This document shows, in pieces, positions 16,055-26,006 of a stretch of 64,000 bases of DNA. The notes beneath the pieces were generated by a model. It did not search any database. It was not told the DNA's origin and was given only the letters and a program-made list of their open reading frames with translations. The stretch's first letter is position 1. Every line of letters starts with the position of its first letter. Origin of the DNA: Novosphingobium sp. B1 (lineage in GTDB: Bacteria; Pseudomonadota; Alphaproteobacteria; Sphingomonadales; Sphingomonadaceae); assembly GCF_900176395.1 (NCBI RefSeq), contig NZ_FWXL01000008.1, positions 1 through 64,000 of the forward strand, written 5' to 3'. Both the position numbers and the translations under genes were made by a program.

Positions 16055-18331
16055 ATGCAGATGACGAAAACCCCCGATCCGGTCGCACAGGCCGCCGCCA
16101 TCGAAGTGCCCGAGCCGGCCGGCGGATGGGGATCACTCGAAGGCATTGCGCGAACCGAGCTTTCCCAGCGCGCAGGCCCCGGTGCGATCGAAACCCTGCA
16201 CCAGCTGAACAAGCCTGACGGCACCGCCTGCACATCCTGCGCGTGGATCAAGCCGCCTACCCCTGCCGCGTTCGAATTCTGCGAGAATGGTGCCAAGGCG
16301 ACGCTGTGGGACCTGACCAGTGCCCGCGCCACGCCCGACTTCTTCGAGAAGCACACAGTCACCGATCTCAGGGGCTGGAGCGCGCATGACCTGGAAAAGG
16401 AAGGCCGCCTGACCGAGCCGCTGCGCTACGATCCGGCAAGCGATCGCTATCTGCGTACGACCTGGAACGAGGCGTTCGCCGCCATCGGCGCGAAACTCGC
16501 GGCGACCGAACCAGAGCGAATGACGTTCTACGCCAGCGGCAAGGCAGCATTGGAGCCGAGCTATCTCTTTGCCGCCTTTGCGCGAATGCTGGGCCACAAC
16601 AATCTGCCCGACAGTTCGAACATGTGCCACGAAACCACTTCGGTCGGGTTGAAGAAGGTGATCGGATCGCCGGTCGGCACCTGCCAGATCGAGGATTTCG
16701 AGCAGTGCGATGCGATCTTCTACCTCGGCCAGAACCCCGGAACCAATTCGCCGCGCATCCTCCATCCCCTGCAGGAAGCGGTAAAGCGCGGGTGCAAGAT
16801 CGTGACGTTCAATCCGCTGAAGGAAGCGGGCCTGGTGGAGTTCGTGAACCCGCAGAGCCCGGTCGAGATGGTAACACGCAAGGCAACGCGCCTCAGCCAT
16901 CTCTATCTGCAGGTTCGGCCCGGCGGCGACATTGCCGCCCTGATGGGGGTGTGCAAGCACGTTCTGGCGCGAGCAGAGCGGGAAGATGGCATTCTCGATC
17001 ACAGGTTTCTGGACGAGCACACAAGCGGCCTTGAAGCCTTCGTGGCCAAGATCGCGGCAACGGAATGGCCAGCGCTGGAGCAGGCCAGCGGCGTCACTCG
17101 CGCAGAAATGGAAGCCGCCGGCGACGTCTATGCAGAGGCGAAAGCCGTAATCGGCATCTATGGCATGGGCCTGACACAGCAGGTTCACGGCAGCGAGGCG
17201 ATCGGGCTGCTGGTCAACCTGCTGCTGCTTGGCGGCAACATCGGGCGGCCCGGCAGCGGGTGTTCACCCATTCGTGGCCACTCCAACGTGCAGGGCCAGC
17301 GCACCGTCGGCATCACCGAAAAGGTCGAACTGGCGCCGGTCGAGAAGTATCGCGAGGTGCTGGGCCTGGAAACGCCGCAAGCCGATGGGCACAATACCCA
17401 TGCCTTTCTCGAGGCGCTGATTGCGGGGACGAATACCGCATATCTCGGCCTTGGCGGCAACCTTGCCATGGCCGTGCCTGACCACGACCGCGTCCATGAA
17501 GCGTGGCGGAAGATGGCGCTGACCGTCCACATCGCCACCCGCCTCAACCATACCCACCTGCTGCCCGGTCGTGAGAGCTGGATCCTGCCCTGCCTTGTTC
17601 GTTCGGAAGAAGACATGCAGGCCACCGGCAACCAGTTCGTCAGCGTCGAGGACAGCTTCAGTCACGTCTATAGCTCGAAAGGCAAGCGCAAGCCCGCCAG
17701 CGAGCACCTCATGAGCGAGACCGCCATCCTGTGCGAGATTGCCAAGGCCGCCTTGCCGCAGAATGCCATGTGGAAATGGGATGAGTGGCGCGGCGACTAT
17801 GCCGCAATCCGCGATCTGATTGCGCGGACCTACCCCGAACAGTTCTTCGACATGGATCGGCGCATGCACGCGCCCGGGGGATTCTACCGCGGCAACGATG
17901 CCCGGAAACGCATCTGGCATACGCAATCCGGCAAGGCTGAATTCACGACGCCATCAGTGCTCAACGCTGGCCCGGAAGGCGATGCGCTGCGGCTGATCAC
18001 GTTACGCTCCAACGATCAGTTCAACACCACTATCTATGGCCATTCGGACCGGCTGCGCGGGCTTTCGGGAGAGCGCACGATCGCGCTCATGTCGCCTGAC
18101 GAAATCGAGCGTCAGGGGCTGAAGGCTGGCCAGCGGATCACGCTGGTAACCGCGATGGACGAAGAGCAGCGCCGCGCGGTGGCTGGGCTGATGGTCGTGG
18201 CCTACGACCTTCCCGCTGGCTGCGTGGCCGGCTATTTCCCCGAACTCAACCCGCTGGTGCCGCTGTCCCTGCGTGACAGGCTTTCGGATACTCCGGCCAG
18301 CAAGGGGATACCGGTCAGGATCGAATTCTGA
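16055..18331 (+). CDS. FdhF/YdeP family molybdopterin oxidoreductase
   Basis: A 758-residue cytoplasmic protein. The ATG at 16055 with GAAGGA upstream is chosen over an in-frame start at 15917. The N-terminus has ACTSCAWIKPPTPAAFEFCE, the reduced Fe-S cysteine set of the YdeP branch. The molybdopterin domain includes DSSNMCHETTSVGLKKVIG, where Cys is the likely Mo ligand, then FYLGQNPGTNSPR and GIYGMGLTQQVHGSEAI. The C-terminal dinucleotide-binding barrel (LITLRSNDQFNTTIYGHSDR) closes the protein. Members resemble formate dehydrogenase H and are linked to acid or stress resistance; the physiological substrate is unknown. It ends 12 bases before the convergent catalase-like gene. Confidence 0.9.
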   Translation: MQMTKTPDPVAQAAAIEVPEPAGGWGSLEGIARTELSQRAGPGAIETLHQLNKPDGTACTSCAWIKPPTPAAFEFCENGAKATLWDLTSARATPDFFEKHTVTDLRGWSAHDLEKEGRLTEPLRYDPASDRYLRTTWNEAFAAIGAKLAATEPERMTFYASGKAALEPSYLFAAFARMLGHNNLPDSSNMCHETTSVGLKKVIGSPVGTCQIEDFEQCDAIFYLGQNPGTNSPRILHPLQEAVKRGCKIVTFNPLKEAGLVEFVNPQSPVEMVTRKATRLSHLYLQVRPGGDIAALMGVCKHVLARAEREDGILDHRFLDEHTSGLEAFVAKIAATEWPALEQASGVTRAEMEAAGDVYAEAKAVIGIYGMGLTQQVHGSEAIGLLVNLLLLGGNIGRPGSGCSPIRGHSNVQGQRTVGITEKVELAPVEKYREVLGLETPQADGHNTHAFLEALIAGTNTAYLGLGGNLAMAVPDHDRVHEAWRKMALTVHIATRLNHTHLLPGRESWILPCLVRSEEDMQATGNQFVSVEDSFSHVYSSKGKRKPASEHLMSETAILCEIAKAALPQNAMWKWDEWRGDYAAIRDLIARTYPEQFFDMDRRMHAPGGFYRGNDARKRIWHTQSGKAEFTTPSVLNAGPEGDALRLITLRSNDQFNTTIYGHSDRLRGLSGERTIALMSPDEIERQGLKAGQRITLVTAMDEEQRRAVAGLMVVAYDLPAGCVAGYFPELNPLVPLSLRDRLSDTPASKGIPVRIEF

Positions 18332-18343
18332 CCGGCGGCAGGT

Positions 18344-19426
18344 CTATTCGGCTGCTTCATCCGCAGCGCTGAACGGGCACCCGTTCACGCGCACGCGGAA
18401 ATCGGACGAATGCTTGTAGGCACGGCGACGCGCGCGATTGATCCCGCCAAGCGGTTTATGCGCAGCCAGGGCGTTCCAGGGCGAAAAGTGCAGCGTCTCG
18501 TCGATCCTGCGCACCTTGTCTTCGGCCCAGGTGTCCTGTGGCTCCACGCGCAAGGTCGCCACTTGGACGAAGGGGGAATCTTCCTCCTTCCATTCGACGC
18601 TGGCATCCTCGATCGGCTGCTTTTCCAGATCACGCAGCAACTGCACCTCGAACGCCCACTCGCCGGTGAGGCTCGCCGCGTCTTCCCGGATTGTCTCGCG
18701 CAGACCATCGGGCCGCCCCGAGGTATCGATCACGGTGTCCGTCAACGCGGTGAGCGAGGGCGACAGCGGACGGAGGCGGAACTTGGCAACGTGATCCCCG
18801 TAGCGGAAAGGCACCGTGCTGAAATAGGTTTCACCCAGGGGATGAACCTGCGGCAGACCACCCATGCCGGCCAGCGCCTTCGATTCGAGCCCGACCTTGC
18901 CCAGCGCCCCGTTGATGTAACCAAGCACGGTAGACAGGGCGACCTTGGCCCCTTCGGCGCGATCGGTCGTCGCTGCGAGCAGCTTGAGCTTTCCGGCAAA
19001 CTTGTCGGCAGTGGGCGCGGCGAACACGGGGGCGTTGACCATCAGGAAGTCCTGACCATCCCCTTCAGCGCCCGGCTCGCGCTCGCCGGTCACGCCCTCG
19101 ACCTTGAGGGCAATTCCGCGAGGCAGAACGACATTGTCGTCGAGAATGTCGCCCGGATTGGTCGATATGCGAAAGACGGCCGGGTAGGCGCCTTCCCGAG
19201 CGAACAGGCCCTGCGCCAGTTCGGGAGGAAGGTCCCCATCGACGGTGAAGGTTCCCTCGAACAGACCATGGGCCTTGGCGTGAACCGCACGAACGGCGCG
19301 TCCATAATCCTCGGCGGTAGTCTTGAGGATGTAGTCGAAGGACTTTTCAAGGCTGGCGTCGGTCTCAGCCTCGTCAGCCTGCGGCTGTTCCAGGCTCGGG
19401 CTGTAGCGCAGCGGGGATTGAAGCAT
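18344..19426 (-). CDS. Catalase-family (SrpA-like) heme protein
   Basis: A 360-residue protein. The reduced catalase core is visible in RAVHAKAHGLFEGTFTVDGD (distal His region), AYPAVFRISTNPGDILDD, GQDFLMVNAPVF and the C-terminal DETLHFSPWNALAAHKPLGG with INRARRRAYKHSSDFR. It is shorter than classic catalases and lacks a signal peptide, matching the small catalase-related peroxidase group. It lies 11 bases downstream of the PaoABC genes in the same direction and so could detoxify the H2O2 made by that oxidase. Confidence 0.85.
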   Translation of the reverse strand: MLQSPLRYSPSLEQPQADEAETDASLEKSFDYILKTTAEDYGRAVRAVHAKAHGLFEGTFTVDGDLPPELAQGLFAREGAYPAVFRISTNPGDILDDNVVLPRGIALKVEGVTGEREPGAEGDGQDFLMVNAPVFAAPTADKFAGKLKLLAATTDRAEGAKVALSTVLGYINGALGKVGLESKALAGMGGLPQVHPLGETYFSTVPFRYGDHVAKFRLRPLSPSLTALTDTVIDTSGRPDGLRETIREDAASLTGEWAFEVQLLRDLEKQPIEDASVEWKEEDSPFVQVATLRVEPQDTWAEDKVRRIDETLHFSPWNALAAHKPLGGINRARRRAYKHSSDFRVRVNGCPFSAADEAAE

Positions 19427-19437
19427 GGCGTGTTCTT

Positions 19438-21672
19438 TCAGGCAGGAGAAGCGAAAGGGTCGGGCAGATGGGGGATGATCTTGTCCAGGGTCAGCGGAAA
19501 GCTGCGGACCCGGACGCCGCAGGCATTATAGACCGCGTTGGCCACTGCACCTGCCGCTCCGCAGATCCCCAGTTCGCCCACACCCTTGGCCTGAAGCGGG
19601 CTTGCCGCGGCATCGCGTTCCTCGAGCAGGATCACCTCGAGCGCAGGCACGTCGGCGTGGACCGGTACGTGATACTCGGCGAGGTCGTGGTTGACGAGGT
19701 GACCGTCGCGTACATCGAAGGCAAGCTCCTCGGTCAGCGCGCTGCCGATCCCCCACACCATCCCGCCAAGGCATTGCGACCGGGCCGTCTTGGCGTTGAG
19801 CACACGGCCGAAACCGAAGGCCCCGGTCATGCGCCGGACGCGGACTTCGCCGGTAAAGGCGTGTACGCCGACTTCGGCAAAGAACGCGCCATAACTGGCC
19901 TGCGAGTAATCCTTGAAGGTCTTGCCGGGCTTGATCGATCCGACTTCGACGATATCCTTGCCGCCGGTCAGTTCGCCTAGCGATTGGCGGGCATCACCGT
20001 GACGTGCGGAGCCGTCCTGCAGCTCAAGCTCTTCGGCCTTGCAACCCATCGCCTTGGCAAGCTTGTCGCGAATGGCCTCGCAGGCGCGCATCACGGCCGA
20101 TCCTGTCGAGATCGCCCCAAAGCTTCCGCCAGATCCTGCTCCGGGCGGCAATTCGCTGTCACCCAGAACGACATCGACCTTGTCCATCGGCAGCCCGAGC
20201 ATCTCCCCGGCGATCTGGCCCAGGATCGCATAGGAGCCGGTGCCGATGTCGGTCTGGTCCGTCTCGACCAGAGCAGTCCCGTCCGCCTTCAATGTCACGC
20301 GTGCCTTGGCAGGGATCATGACGTTGACGCGCGCGGCGCTTGCCACGCCCATGCCGATCCACCAGTCGCCGTTGCGGGTCTGGCACGGCTCGGTCTTGCA
20401 CTTGTCCCAGCCAAAGCTCTCGGCGCCCTGCTCGAGCGCTTCGACCAGCTTCCGCGACGAGTAGGGCGTGCCTTCGACCGGCACTTTCACAGGAAGGTTG
20501 CGCTTGCGCAGTTCGATCGGGTCCATCCCGATCTTCTGCGCCAGTTCGTCCATCGCCGCTTCGAGCACCTGCATTCCGACAGCCTCGCCCGGTGCACGCA
20601 CCGATCCGGCGGTCATCCGGCTGATGCGCGCAACTTCAACTTTCAGCAGGCGGTTTTCGCCGCCGTAAAGGAACTCGGTCGCCTGGGTCACTGGTTCGGC
20701 GAAATCTTCGTCCGGCAGGTTGGAGACGCGCGCTTCGTGGCCAAGGCCAACCAGCTTGCCAGCCGCATCGGCAGCAAGGCGCACGCGCTGCCGGGTTTCG
20801 GAGCGGCGCATCACGGTCTGGAAAACCTGCTGGCGGGTCATTACCACCCGGACGGGCCGATCAAGCTGCTTCGAAGCGATCGCTGCCGCGACGGCTTCGT
20901 GGGTTATGCCGAGCTTCGAGCCGAACCCACCTCCGACATAAGGCGCGAGGATGCGCACATGCTTGGGCGAGATCGACAGGCAATCGGCCATTTCCTTCAC
21001 GTTGAAGGCAAGCATCTGATAGCTGCCCCGCAAGGTCAGCCTGTCGCCGTCCCATTCGGCGATGGTGGCATGAGGCTCCATCGCGGCGCTGGCATGGCCC
21101 GGTGTGTCGTACTCCACATCGATCGCGTAATCCGCCTCGCGCATGGCCTTGTCGAGATCGCCGCCTTTGACCGGCTTGCTGTCCGAAGGCTCCTCGATCT
21201 TGGCGTCGGGGCTTTGCGGATCGAGTGGTACAGGCTCCGCTGCGGCGTCGTATTCGATTTCCAGAGCTTGCGCAGCCTCGCGCGCCTGTTCGAAGGTCTC
21301 CGCCACGACGAGCGCGACGGGCTGGCCGAAATAGTCGACTGTGTGCACATCCTGCGCAGGAGCCTCGCCAGCGGTGCCTTGCGTCGAGCGGCGGATCATC
21401 GCCTCGTCCGAGAGCACCGCAACGACGCCCGGCATGGCCAGGACCTTGTCCGCATGGATGGCCTTGACGGTTCCTTGCGCGATATCCGCCAGGACGAGAA
21501 AACCTTCAGCGCAATCTGACCGCTTCCATTCGGCGGAATAGGTCGCCGTGCCACTCACCTTTAGTGGGCCTTCCGGGCGATCGAGCGGCTTGCCGATCAC
21601 GCCTTGCTTCATGGTGTCAAGCAGGTTGCGCTCGTCGGGGGTGTTATAAAGGTCGGCCAGAGGCAGTGCCAT
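19438..21672 (-). CDS. paoC: Aldehyde oxidoreductase, molybdopterin-binding large subunit
   Basis: A 744-residue protein of the xanthine dehydrogenase superfamily. It starts with the a/b hammerhead domain (GPLKVSGTATYSAEW), followed by PYVGGGFGSKLG and MTAGSVRAPGEAVGMQ of the Moco domain. GSGGSFGAISTGSAV and GVGELGICGAAGAVANAV follow, with the catalytic Glu in the GVGE motif. It forms a heterotrimer with the FAD and 2Fe-2S subunits encoded upstream and oxidises aldehydes to acids. Spacing to the upstream FAD subunit is three bases, so the operon is tight. Confidence 0.9.
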   Translation of the reverse strand: MALPLADLYNTPDERNLLDTMKQGVIGKPLDRPEGPLKVSGTATYSAEWKRSDCAEGFLVLADIAQGTVKAIHADKVLAMPGVVAVLSDEAMIRRSTQGTAGEAPAQDVHTVDYFGQPVALVVAETFEQAREAAQALEIEYDAAAEPVPLDPQSPDAKIEEPSDSKPVKGGDLDKAMREADYAIDVEYDTPGHASAAMEPHATIAEWDGDRLTLRGSYQMLAFNVKEMADCLSISPKHVRILAPYVGGGFGSKLGITHEAVAAAIASKQLDRPVRVVMTRQQVFQTVMRRSETRQRVRLAADAAGKLVGLGHEARVSNLPDEDFAEPVTQATEFLYGGENRLLKVEVARISRMTAGSVRAPGEAVGMQVLEAAMDELAQKIGMDPIELRKRNLPVKVPVEGTPYSSRKLVEALEQGAESFGWDKCKTEPCQTRNGDWWIGMGVASAARVNVMIPAKARVTLKADGTALVETDQTDIGTGSYAILGQIAGEMLGLPMDKVDVVLGDSELPPGAGSGGSFGAISTGSAVMRACEAIRDKLAKAMGCKAEELELQDGSARHGDARQSLGELTGGKDIVEVGSIKPGKTFKDYSQASYGAFFAEVGVHAFTGEVRVRRMTGAFGFGRVLNAKTARSQCLGGMVWGIGSALTEELAFDVRDGHLVNHDLAEYHVPVHADVPALEVILLEERDAAASPLQAKGVGELGICGAAGAVANAVYNACGVRVRSFPLTLDKIIPHLPDPFASPA

Positions 21673-21675
21673 GGT

Positions 21676-22656
21676 TCAGGCCTTTCCGGTCTGTGTTGCT
21701 TCGTGGAGCGTGGCGGCCAGGGCGCGCGCTGCCAGCGGAATCTTGAAATCGTTCTCGCCAAAGCCCTGGGCATCCTTGAGGAGGACTTCGGCCGCCTGCG
21801 CAAACAGGGCAGGCGTGGGCTTCTCACCGATCAGCACGTTTTCCACGGCGCGGTCCCGCCACGGAACGGTGCCGAGGCTGCCGAAGGCCAGTGCACAGCG
21901 GGCGATCCTGCCCTCTTCCATGGCAAGGTCGACGGCAACCGAGACCAGAGCGAAGGCGTAGGAAGCGCGATCGCGTACCTTGCGATAGACTTGCACGCCT
22001 CCGGTGGGAGCGGGCAGGCGCACGGCCGTAATCAGTTCTCCGGCTTCAAGTACATTGTCGCGCGACGGCTCGTCACCCGGCATGCGATGGAACATGGCAA
22101 GCGGAATGCGGCGCGGCCCATAGGGGCCTTCGGTCATCACCACAGCATCGAGCGCAAGCATCGCAACGGCCATGTCACCGGGGTATGTGGCGATGCACTG
22201 GTCGCTTGTTCCCAGTACCGCATGAATGCGATTGAACCCTTCGCGCGCCGCGCAGCCGGAGCCCGGCTCACGCTTGTTGCAGGCCTGGGTGCTATCGTAG
22301 AAATAGCCGCAGCGTGTCCGCTGGCAAAGGTTGCCACCGGTCGTTGCACGGTTGCGCAATTGCGGGCTGGCACCGGCGAGAATGGCCTTGGCCAGAAGCG
22401 GCCACCCTTCGCGCACGCGGCGATGGGCAGCACAATCGGCATTCGAAACAAGAGCGCCGATCATCAGGCCGTCGCCATCGGCGCTGATTTCATCCAGCCC
22501 GGTTCGCCGGATCGATACAAGCTTTTCAGGAGTAGCCAGCTCCAGCTTCATGAGATCGACGAGATTGGTGCCGCCGGCAATTGCCGTGGCTCCTGCGTCG
22601 AGCGCGGCGAGAGCCGCATCGGGCGAATCTGCATGATCGAGAACGAAAGGCTTCAT
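21676..22656 (-). CDS. paoB: Aldehyde oxidoreductase, FAD subunit with 4Fe-4S insertion
   Basis: A 326-residue protein starting [12 protein letters not shown]; a longer in-frame start at 22740 is not favoured because it overlaps the 2Fe-2S gene. The FAD-binding PCMH/CO-dehydrogenase-medium-chain fold shows [17 protein letters not shown] and [16 protein letters not shown]. An insertion with Cys residues in TRCGYF, QACNKR, GSGCAA and SDQCIA matches the extra 4Fe-4S cluster of PaoB-type subunits. It passes electrons between the Moco and Fe-S subunits. Confidence 0.9.
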   Translation of the reverse strand: MKPFVLDHADSPDAALAALDAGATAIAGGTNLVDLMKLELATPEKLVSIRRTGLDEISADGDGLMIGALVSNADCAAHRRVREGWPLLAKAILAGASPQLRNRATTGGNLCQRTRCGYFYDSTQACNKREPGSGCAAREGFNRIHAVLGTSDQCIATYPGDMAVAMLALDAVVMTEGPYGPRRIPLAMFHRMPGDEPSRDNVLEAGELITAVRLPAPTGGVQVYRKVRDRASYAFALVSVAVDLAMEEGRIARCALAFGSLGTVPWRDRAVENVLIGEKPTPALFAQAAEVLLKDAQGFGENDFKIPLAARALAATLHEATQTGKA

Positions 22657-23189
22657 GCCCCGGCCCTCCCCGGCTGCGCCTGGGTCGCCATCACCTCCTC
22701 GATCGCGGCGATGATGTTCGAGTAAGCACCGCAACGGCACAAATTGCCGCTCATGCGCTCGCGCAACTCGTCAGTGGAGAATTCCGGCCGGGCGGCGACA
22801 TCTTCGCTCACGGCGCTGGCCCAGCCTTCGGCGAACTCCTGCATCATCGCCTTTGCCGAACAGATCTGGCCCGGTGTGCAATACCCGCACTGAAAACCGT
22901 CGTGCGCAACGAAGGCCTTCTGAAGGGGGGCAAGCGCGTCGGCTGTGCCTATCGATTCGATGGTTTCGATCGTATCGCCTTCGTGCAGGTGCGCGAGCGA
23001 CAGGCAGGAATTGATCCGCCTGCCATCGACGATCACCGTACAGGCACCGCATTGGCCATGATCGCAACCCTTCTTGGTCCCGGTGAGACCGAGGTCTTCA
23101 CGCAGCCAGTCGAGCAGGGTGCGGCGGGCGTCAGCCGGCAGCGGGCGGTCCGCGCCGTTGACGCGGGCAGTCAGGGTCGTTGCAGCCAT
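22653..23189 (-). CDS. paoA: Aldehyde oxidoreductase, 2Fe-2S subunit
   Basis: A 178-residue protein with the plant-type ferredoxin cluster motif [16 protein letters not shown] and the second cluster C-x2-C ([10 protein letters not shown]) with C-x-C ([12 protein letters not shown]). Unlike E. coli PaoA there is no twin-arginine signal: the protein starts directly [17 protein letters not shown], so the complex is predicted to be cytoplasmic. It overlaps the FAD-subunit gene by four bases and is the first gene of the paoABC/catalase-like operon. Confidence 0.92.
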   Translation of the reverse strand: MAATTLTARVNGADRPLPADARRTLLDWLREDLGLTGTKKGCDHGQCGACTVIVDGRRINSCLSLAHLHEGDTIETIESIGTADALAPLQKAFVAHDGFQCGYCTPGQICSAKAMMQEFAEGWASAVSEDVAARPEFSTDELRERMSGNLCRCGAYSNIIAAIEEVMATQAQPGRAGA

Positions 23190-23298
23190 TGCGAGAAGGC
23201 GCCTTGTTGTCTTGGGTTAAGATTCCCGACAGGAACGCCCAACTCCGCGCATTGATCCAGCACGGCGCCTTTTAGATTTGCGTATTGCCCAGAACGCA

Positions 23299-23333
23299 GA
23301 TGGCCCCCCTCCTGCGAAAGGAGAGGGGCCATC
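23299..23333 (-). terminator. Long hairpin after porin gene
   Basis: A 15-bp stem with one mismatch (GATGGCCCC...GGGGCCATC, loop GCGAA) lies 24 bases beyond the stop of the porin gene. No strong T-run follows, so it may be a terminator or an mRNA 3' stabiliser. Confidence 0.6.
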
Positions 23334-23356
23334 GAAGATTGCCGGATCAGGTCAGA

Positions 23357-24196
23357 TCAGAACGCGATCGTTCCCGAAACCACGACAGCCGCGCCCGAGA
23401 TGGGCGAGCCATCCTTGGTCGAGGAGAAGTTGGGCAGCAGGTAGGCCGATTCAGCCTTGCTGATGTCGGTATCGATATAGCTGACGCCCAGGACGACCGG
23501 GCCGATCGCGTAGTCGGCGCCGATGTTCCAATCGAGGTACTTGCCCGTGGGAGCGACGCTGGTGCCATTGGGGCCGAGGCCCGGGTTGCCGTCCGAGTAG
23601 CCGACGTGCGCGTGCAGGGTCAGGCCGGTGTCGGGGATGCCGGTGGACATGTCGGTCCAGATGTAGAGGTTGTCATCCTTTGCGCCGGGATTGTTGGGAA
23701 CGCCGGTGGCATAGGCCGCGCCCGAATTGTACCACTTGCCGAGCGCTTCCTGCTTGGGCGCATAGGCGACGCCGGCAAGGAGGCTGACGGGGCCGGCAGT
23801 GCCCGAAACCTTCACGTAAGGCTCTGCAAAGTCTGTCTTGTCGGCGCCGCCCGGATACATGTACCAGGTCAGGCCAACGTCGAGCGTGACGCCGTTGAAG
23901 TCCTTCTTGTAACCGCCGATAAGATCGAGCTCGGTGTTTGAGCCGCCAAATGTGCCCCAGCCCGACAGGTTGGATGCCCAGGTGCCGACATAGAGTCCGC
24001 TTTCATGCGCGATCGTGGCGCCAGCCTGCACGGCCATGGCGCGGTCCGACTGCGAGACGCCGCGGAAGCGATAGTCGGACACGAGCGCAGCGCTGCCCGA
24101 CACGGTGATGGGCTTGGTTTCTTCCTGAGCGAAAGCGGGGGTCGCCAGCAGAGCAAAGGCGACAGGTGCCACGGCTGCGGCAAGACGGATCTTCAT
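23357..24196 (-). CDS. TorF-family putative porin
   Basis: A 279-residue outer-membrane protein. It starts MKIRLAAAVAPVAFALLA with AFA-QE cleavage. The mature part begins ITVSGSAALVSDYRFRGVSQ, the hallmark of the TorF (gcw_chp) family, and alternates Gly/aromatic beta strands to a C-terminal VVVSGTIAF ending in Phe, as outer-membrane barrels do. Probably a small-solute porin. It is transcribed alone, with a hairpin after the stop codon. Confidence 0.87.
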   Translation of the reverse strand: MKIRLAAAVAPVAFALLATPAFAQEETKPITVSGSAALVSDYRFRGVSQSDRAMAVQAGATIAHESGLYVGTWASNLSGWGTFGGSNTELDLIGGYKKDFNGVTLDVGLTWYMYPGGADKTDFAEPYVKVSGTAGPVSLLAGVAYAPKQEALGKWYNSGAAYATGVPNNPGAKDDNLYIWTDMSTGIPDTGLTLHAHVGYSDGNPGLGPNGTSVAPTGKYLDWNIGADYAIGPVVLGVSYIDTDISKAESAYLLPNFSSTKDGSPISGAAVVVSGTIAF

Positions 24197-24356
24197 ACGG
24201 AACGCTCCCTGAAAAGGTTTATCGCGTTCCACCTGCGTCTGCCGAGCGATCGCTTCTCAAGCGGAGGACCGTCACTGCAGAGTTCAAAGAATTACACGCC
24301 GCTTTGCTGCACTGCAAGAAAAATATAATCGGGGACCCGATTGCGACCGAATGGCC

Positions 24357-24391
24357 AACAAAAGTGGACCCAACCTTCCGGTCGGGCCCAC
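24357..24391 (-). terminator. Terminator downstream of SulP/carbonic anhydrase operon
   Basis: Read on the minus strand, GTGGGCCCGAC and GTTGGGTCCAC form an imperfect stem with a GGAA-type loop followed by TTTTGTT. It lies about 85 bases after the SulP stop codon. Confidence 0.65.
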
Positions 24392-24476
24392 TTTCCGGGG
24401 AGCGCGCATGGGAGGGGGTACACTTGCGCCAACCGGGTCTGAACCGTGCACGGCCGGAGCCTCGCACGGAAAAGGA

Positions 24477-26006
24477 TCAGGCCAGGGCCAGCGACCGCAT
24501 GATCGGTTCCGGTCCCGTCAGGCGCACTTCCTCGCCACGCAGCTTGCGACGCGAAACCCATTCGGTCAGCATCTCGGCCGTGGTGTGATCGATGGCGTGC
24601 ACGCGATCGAGATCCACGTGGACCGGCTTGCTCGGCGGGACCTGTTCCAGGGCATTGGTCAGGCGTGCCAGACCAATGAAGGTGGCAGCGCCTTCAAGTT
24701 CGAGCTTCACCGTCTCGCCCACCGCCTTCTCGCCGACGCGGAAGCGCAGGTTGCGAACGTGAGGCAGAAGTTCAAGAGCAGACAGCGCAAGGCCGGTCAG
24801 CACGCCGGTCAGGAGATCGGTCGTCACCACAAGCACGAAGGTCGCCGTCCAAATCAGCGCCGGCATGTAGCCGTGAACCTTGAAGAGGTGACGCACATGC
24901 TTGAGGCTGACGAGCTTCCAACCGGTCACGACCAGGACGCCACCCAGAGCCGCCATCGGCACTTCCCGCAGGATGAACGGCAGAAGCGCGACAAAGCCCA
25001 GGATCCAGGCACCATGCATGACGGCAGACCAGCGGGTCATCGCGCCGGCCTGGACGTTGGCCGAACTGCGCACGATCACGCCGGTCATCGGCAGGGCATT
25101 GACCACGCCGCACAGCAGGTTGCCCACGCCCTGCGCGCGAAGCTCCTTGTTGTAATCGGTGCGGACGCCATCGTGCATCCGGTCGACCGCGGCGGCCGAA
25201 AGCAGCGTCTCGGCGCTGGCGATGAAGGCGATGGCGATGGCCGAGACGATCAGCGAGCCATTGGCCAGCGGGCGGAGGAAATTGCCATCGGGCAGGGCAA
25301 AGGCAGCGCCGATCGAATCCGGCACGCTGATGCGCGCGACTTCGAGGTCCAGCCCCCAGGCAACGCCGGTTGCGGCAAGCACGCCAAGGAGCGCGCCGGG
25401 CAGCAGGCCAAGGCTCTTGGGCTTGGCCTTTTCCCAGACGAGCATCGTGGCGATCGTGAGGAGACCGAGCATCAACGCAAGTTCGGTGGAACGCAGATCG
25501 AAGGGCGTCAGACCAAGCACGCGCGCGGGCATCATCGCCAGGTTGTCGATACCGTTCGATTGCGGCTTGGCGTCGAACAGGATGTGGAACTGTCCGATCA
25601 CGATCAGGGCGCCGATCCCAGCCAGCATGCCGTGGACCACCGCTGGTGAGATCGCCCGGAACACGCCGCCAAGCCGGGCGACCCCGGCCACGAACTGCAA
25701 GGCACCGGCAAGCACCAGCACCGGGCCGAGCGCGGACAGGCCGTTGTCCCTGACGAACTCAAACACGATGACCGCAAGCCCGGCAGCCGGGCCGCTGACC
25801 TGGAGCGGCGAGCCGGCCAGCAGGCCGACCACGAGCCCGCCGATGATGCCGGTCACCAGGCCCTTTTCAGGCGGCACGCCGGAAGCGATGGCGATGCCCA
25901 TGCACAGGGGCATCGCCACAAGGAACACCACGATCGATGCGGTGAAGTCTCGCATCAGGAAGCGGAACGGCCCGCTGCCCTCCGCCTGGGCCGTCCCGCT
26001 TGTCAT
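24477..26006 (-). CDS. SulP-family anion (probable bicarbonate) transporter
   Basis: A 509-residue inner-membrane protein with about 12 membrane segments. SulP signatures are present: FLVAMPLCMGIAIASGVPPEKGL, GSPLQVSGPAAGLAV and ASAETLLSAAAVDRMH. A C-terminal STAS domain (about 420-505) contains VHVDLDRVHAIDHTTAEML. Its start overlaps the stop of the beta-carbonic anhydrase gene by four bases, so the two are translationally coupled and the likely substrate is HCO3-. Sulfate or another anion remains possible. Confidence 0.88.
   Translation of the reverse strand: MTSGTAQAEGSGPFRFLMRDFTASIVVFLVAMPLCMGIAIASGVPPEKGLVTGIIGGLVVGLLAGSPLQVSGPAAGLAVIVFEFVRDNGLSALGPVLVLAGALQFVAGVARLGGVFRAISPAVVHGMLAGIGALIVIGQFHILFDAKPQSNGIDNLAMMPARVLGLTPFDLRSTELALMLGLLTIATMLVWEKAKPKSLGLLPGALLGVLAATGVAWGLDLEVARISVPDSIGAAFALPDGNFLRPLANGSLIVSAIAIAFIASAETLLSAAAVDRMHDGVRTDYNKELRAQGVGNLLCGVVNALPMTGVIVRSSANVQAGAMTRWSAVMHGAWILGFVALLPFILREVPMAALGGVLVVTGWKLVSLKHVRHLFKVHGYMPALIWTATFVLVVTTDLLTGVLTGLALSALELLPHVRNLRFRVGEKAVGETVKLELEGAATFIGLARLTNALEQVPPSKPVHVDLDRVHAIDHTTAEMLTEWVSRRKLRGEEVRLTGPEPIMRSLALA

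Noticed and set aside
18410..19531. A 373-codon plus-strand open frame
   Set aside because: Antisense to the catalase-like gene and the paoC end; no recognisable domain.
19984..21519. A 511-codon plus-strand open frame
   Set aside because: Antisense to paoC, whose molybdopterin motifs are complete; the shadow protein is Arg/His rich with no domain.
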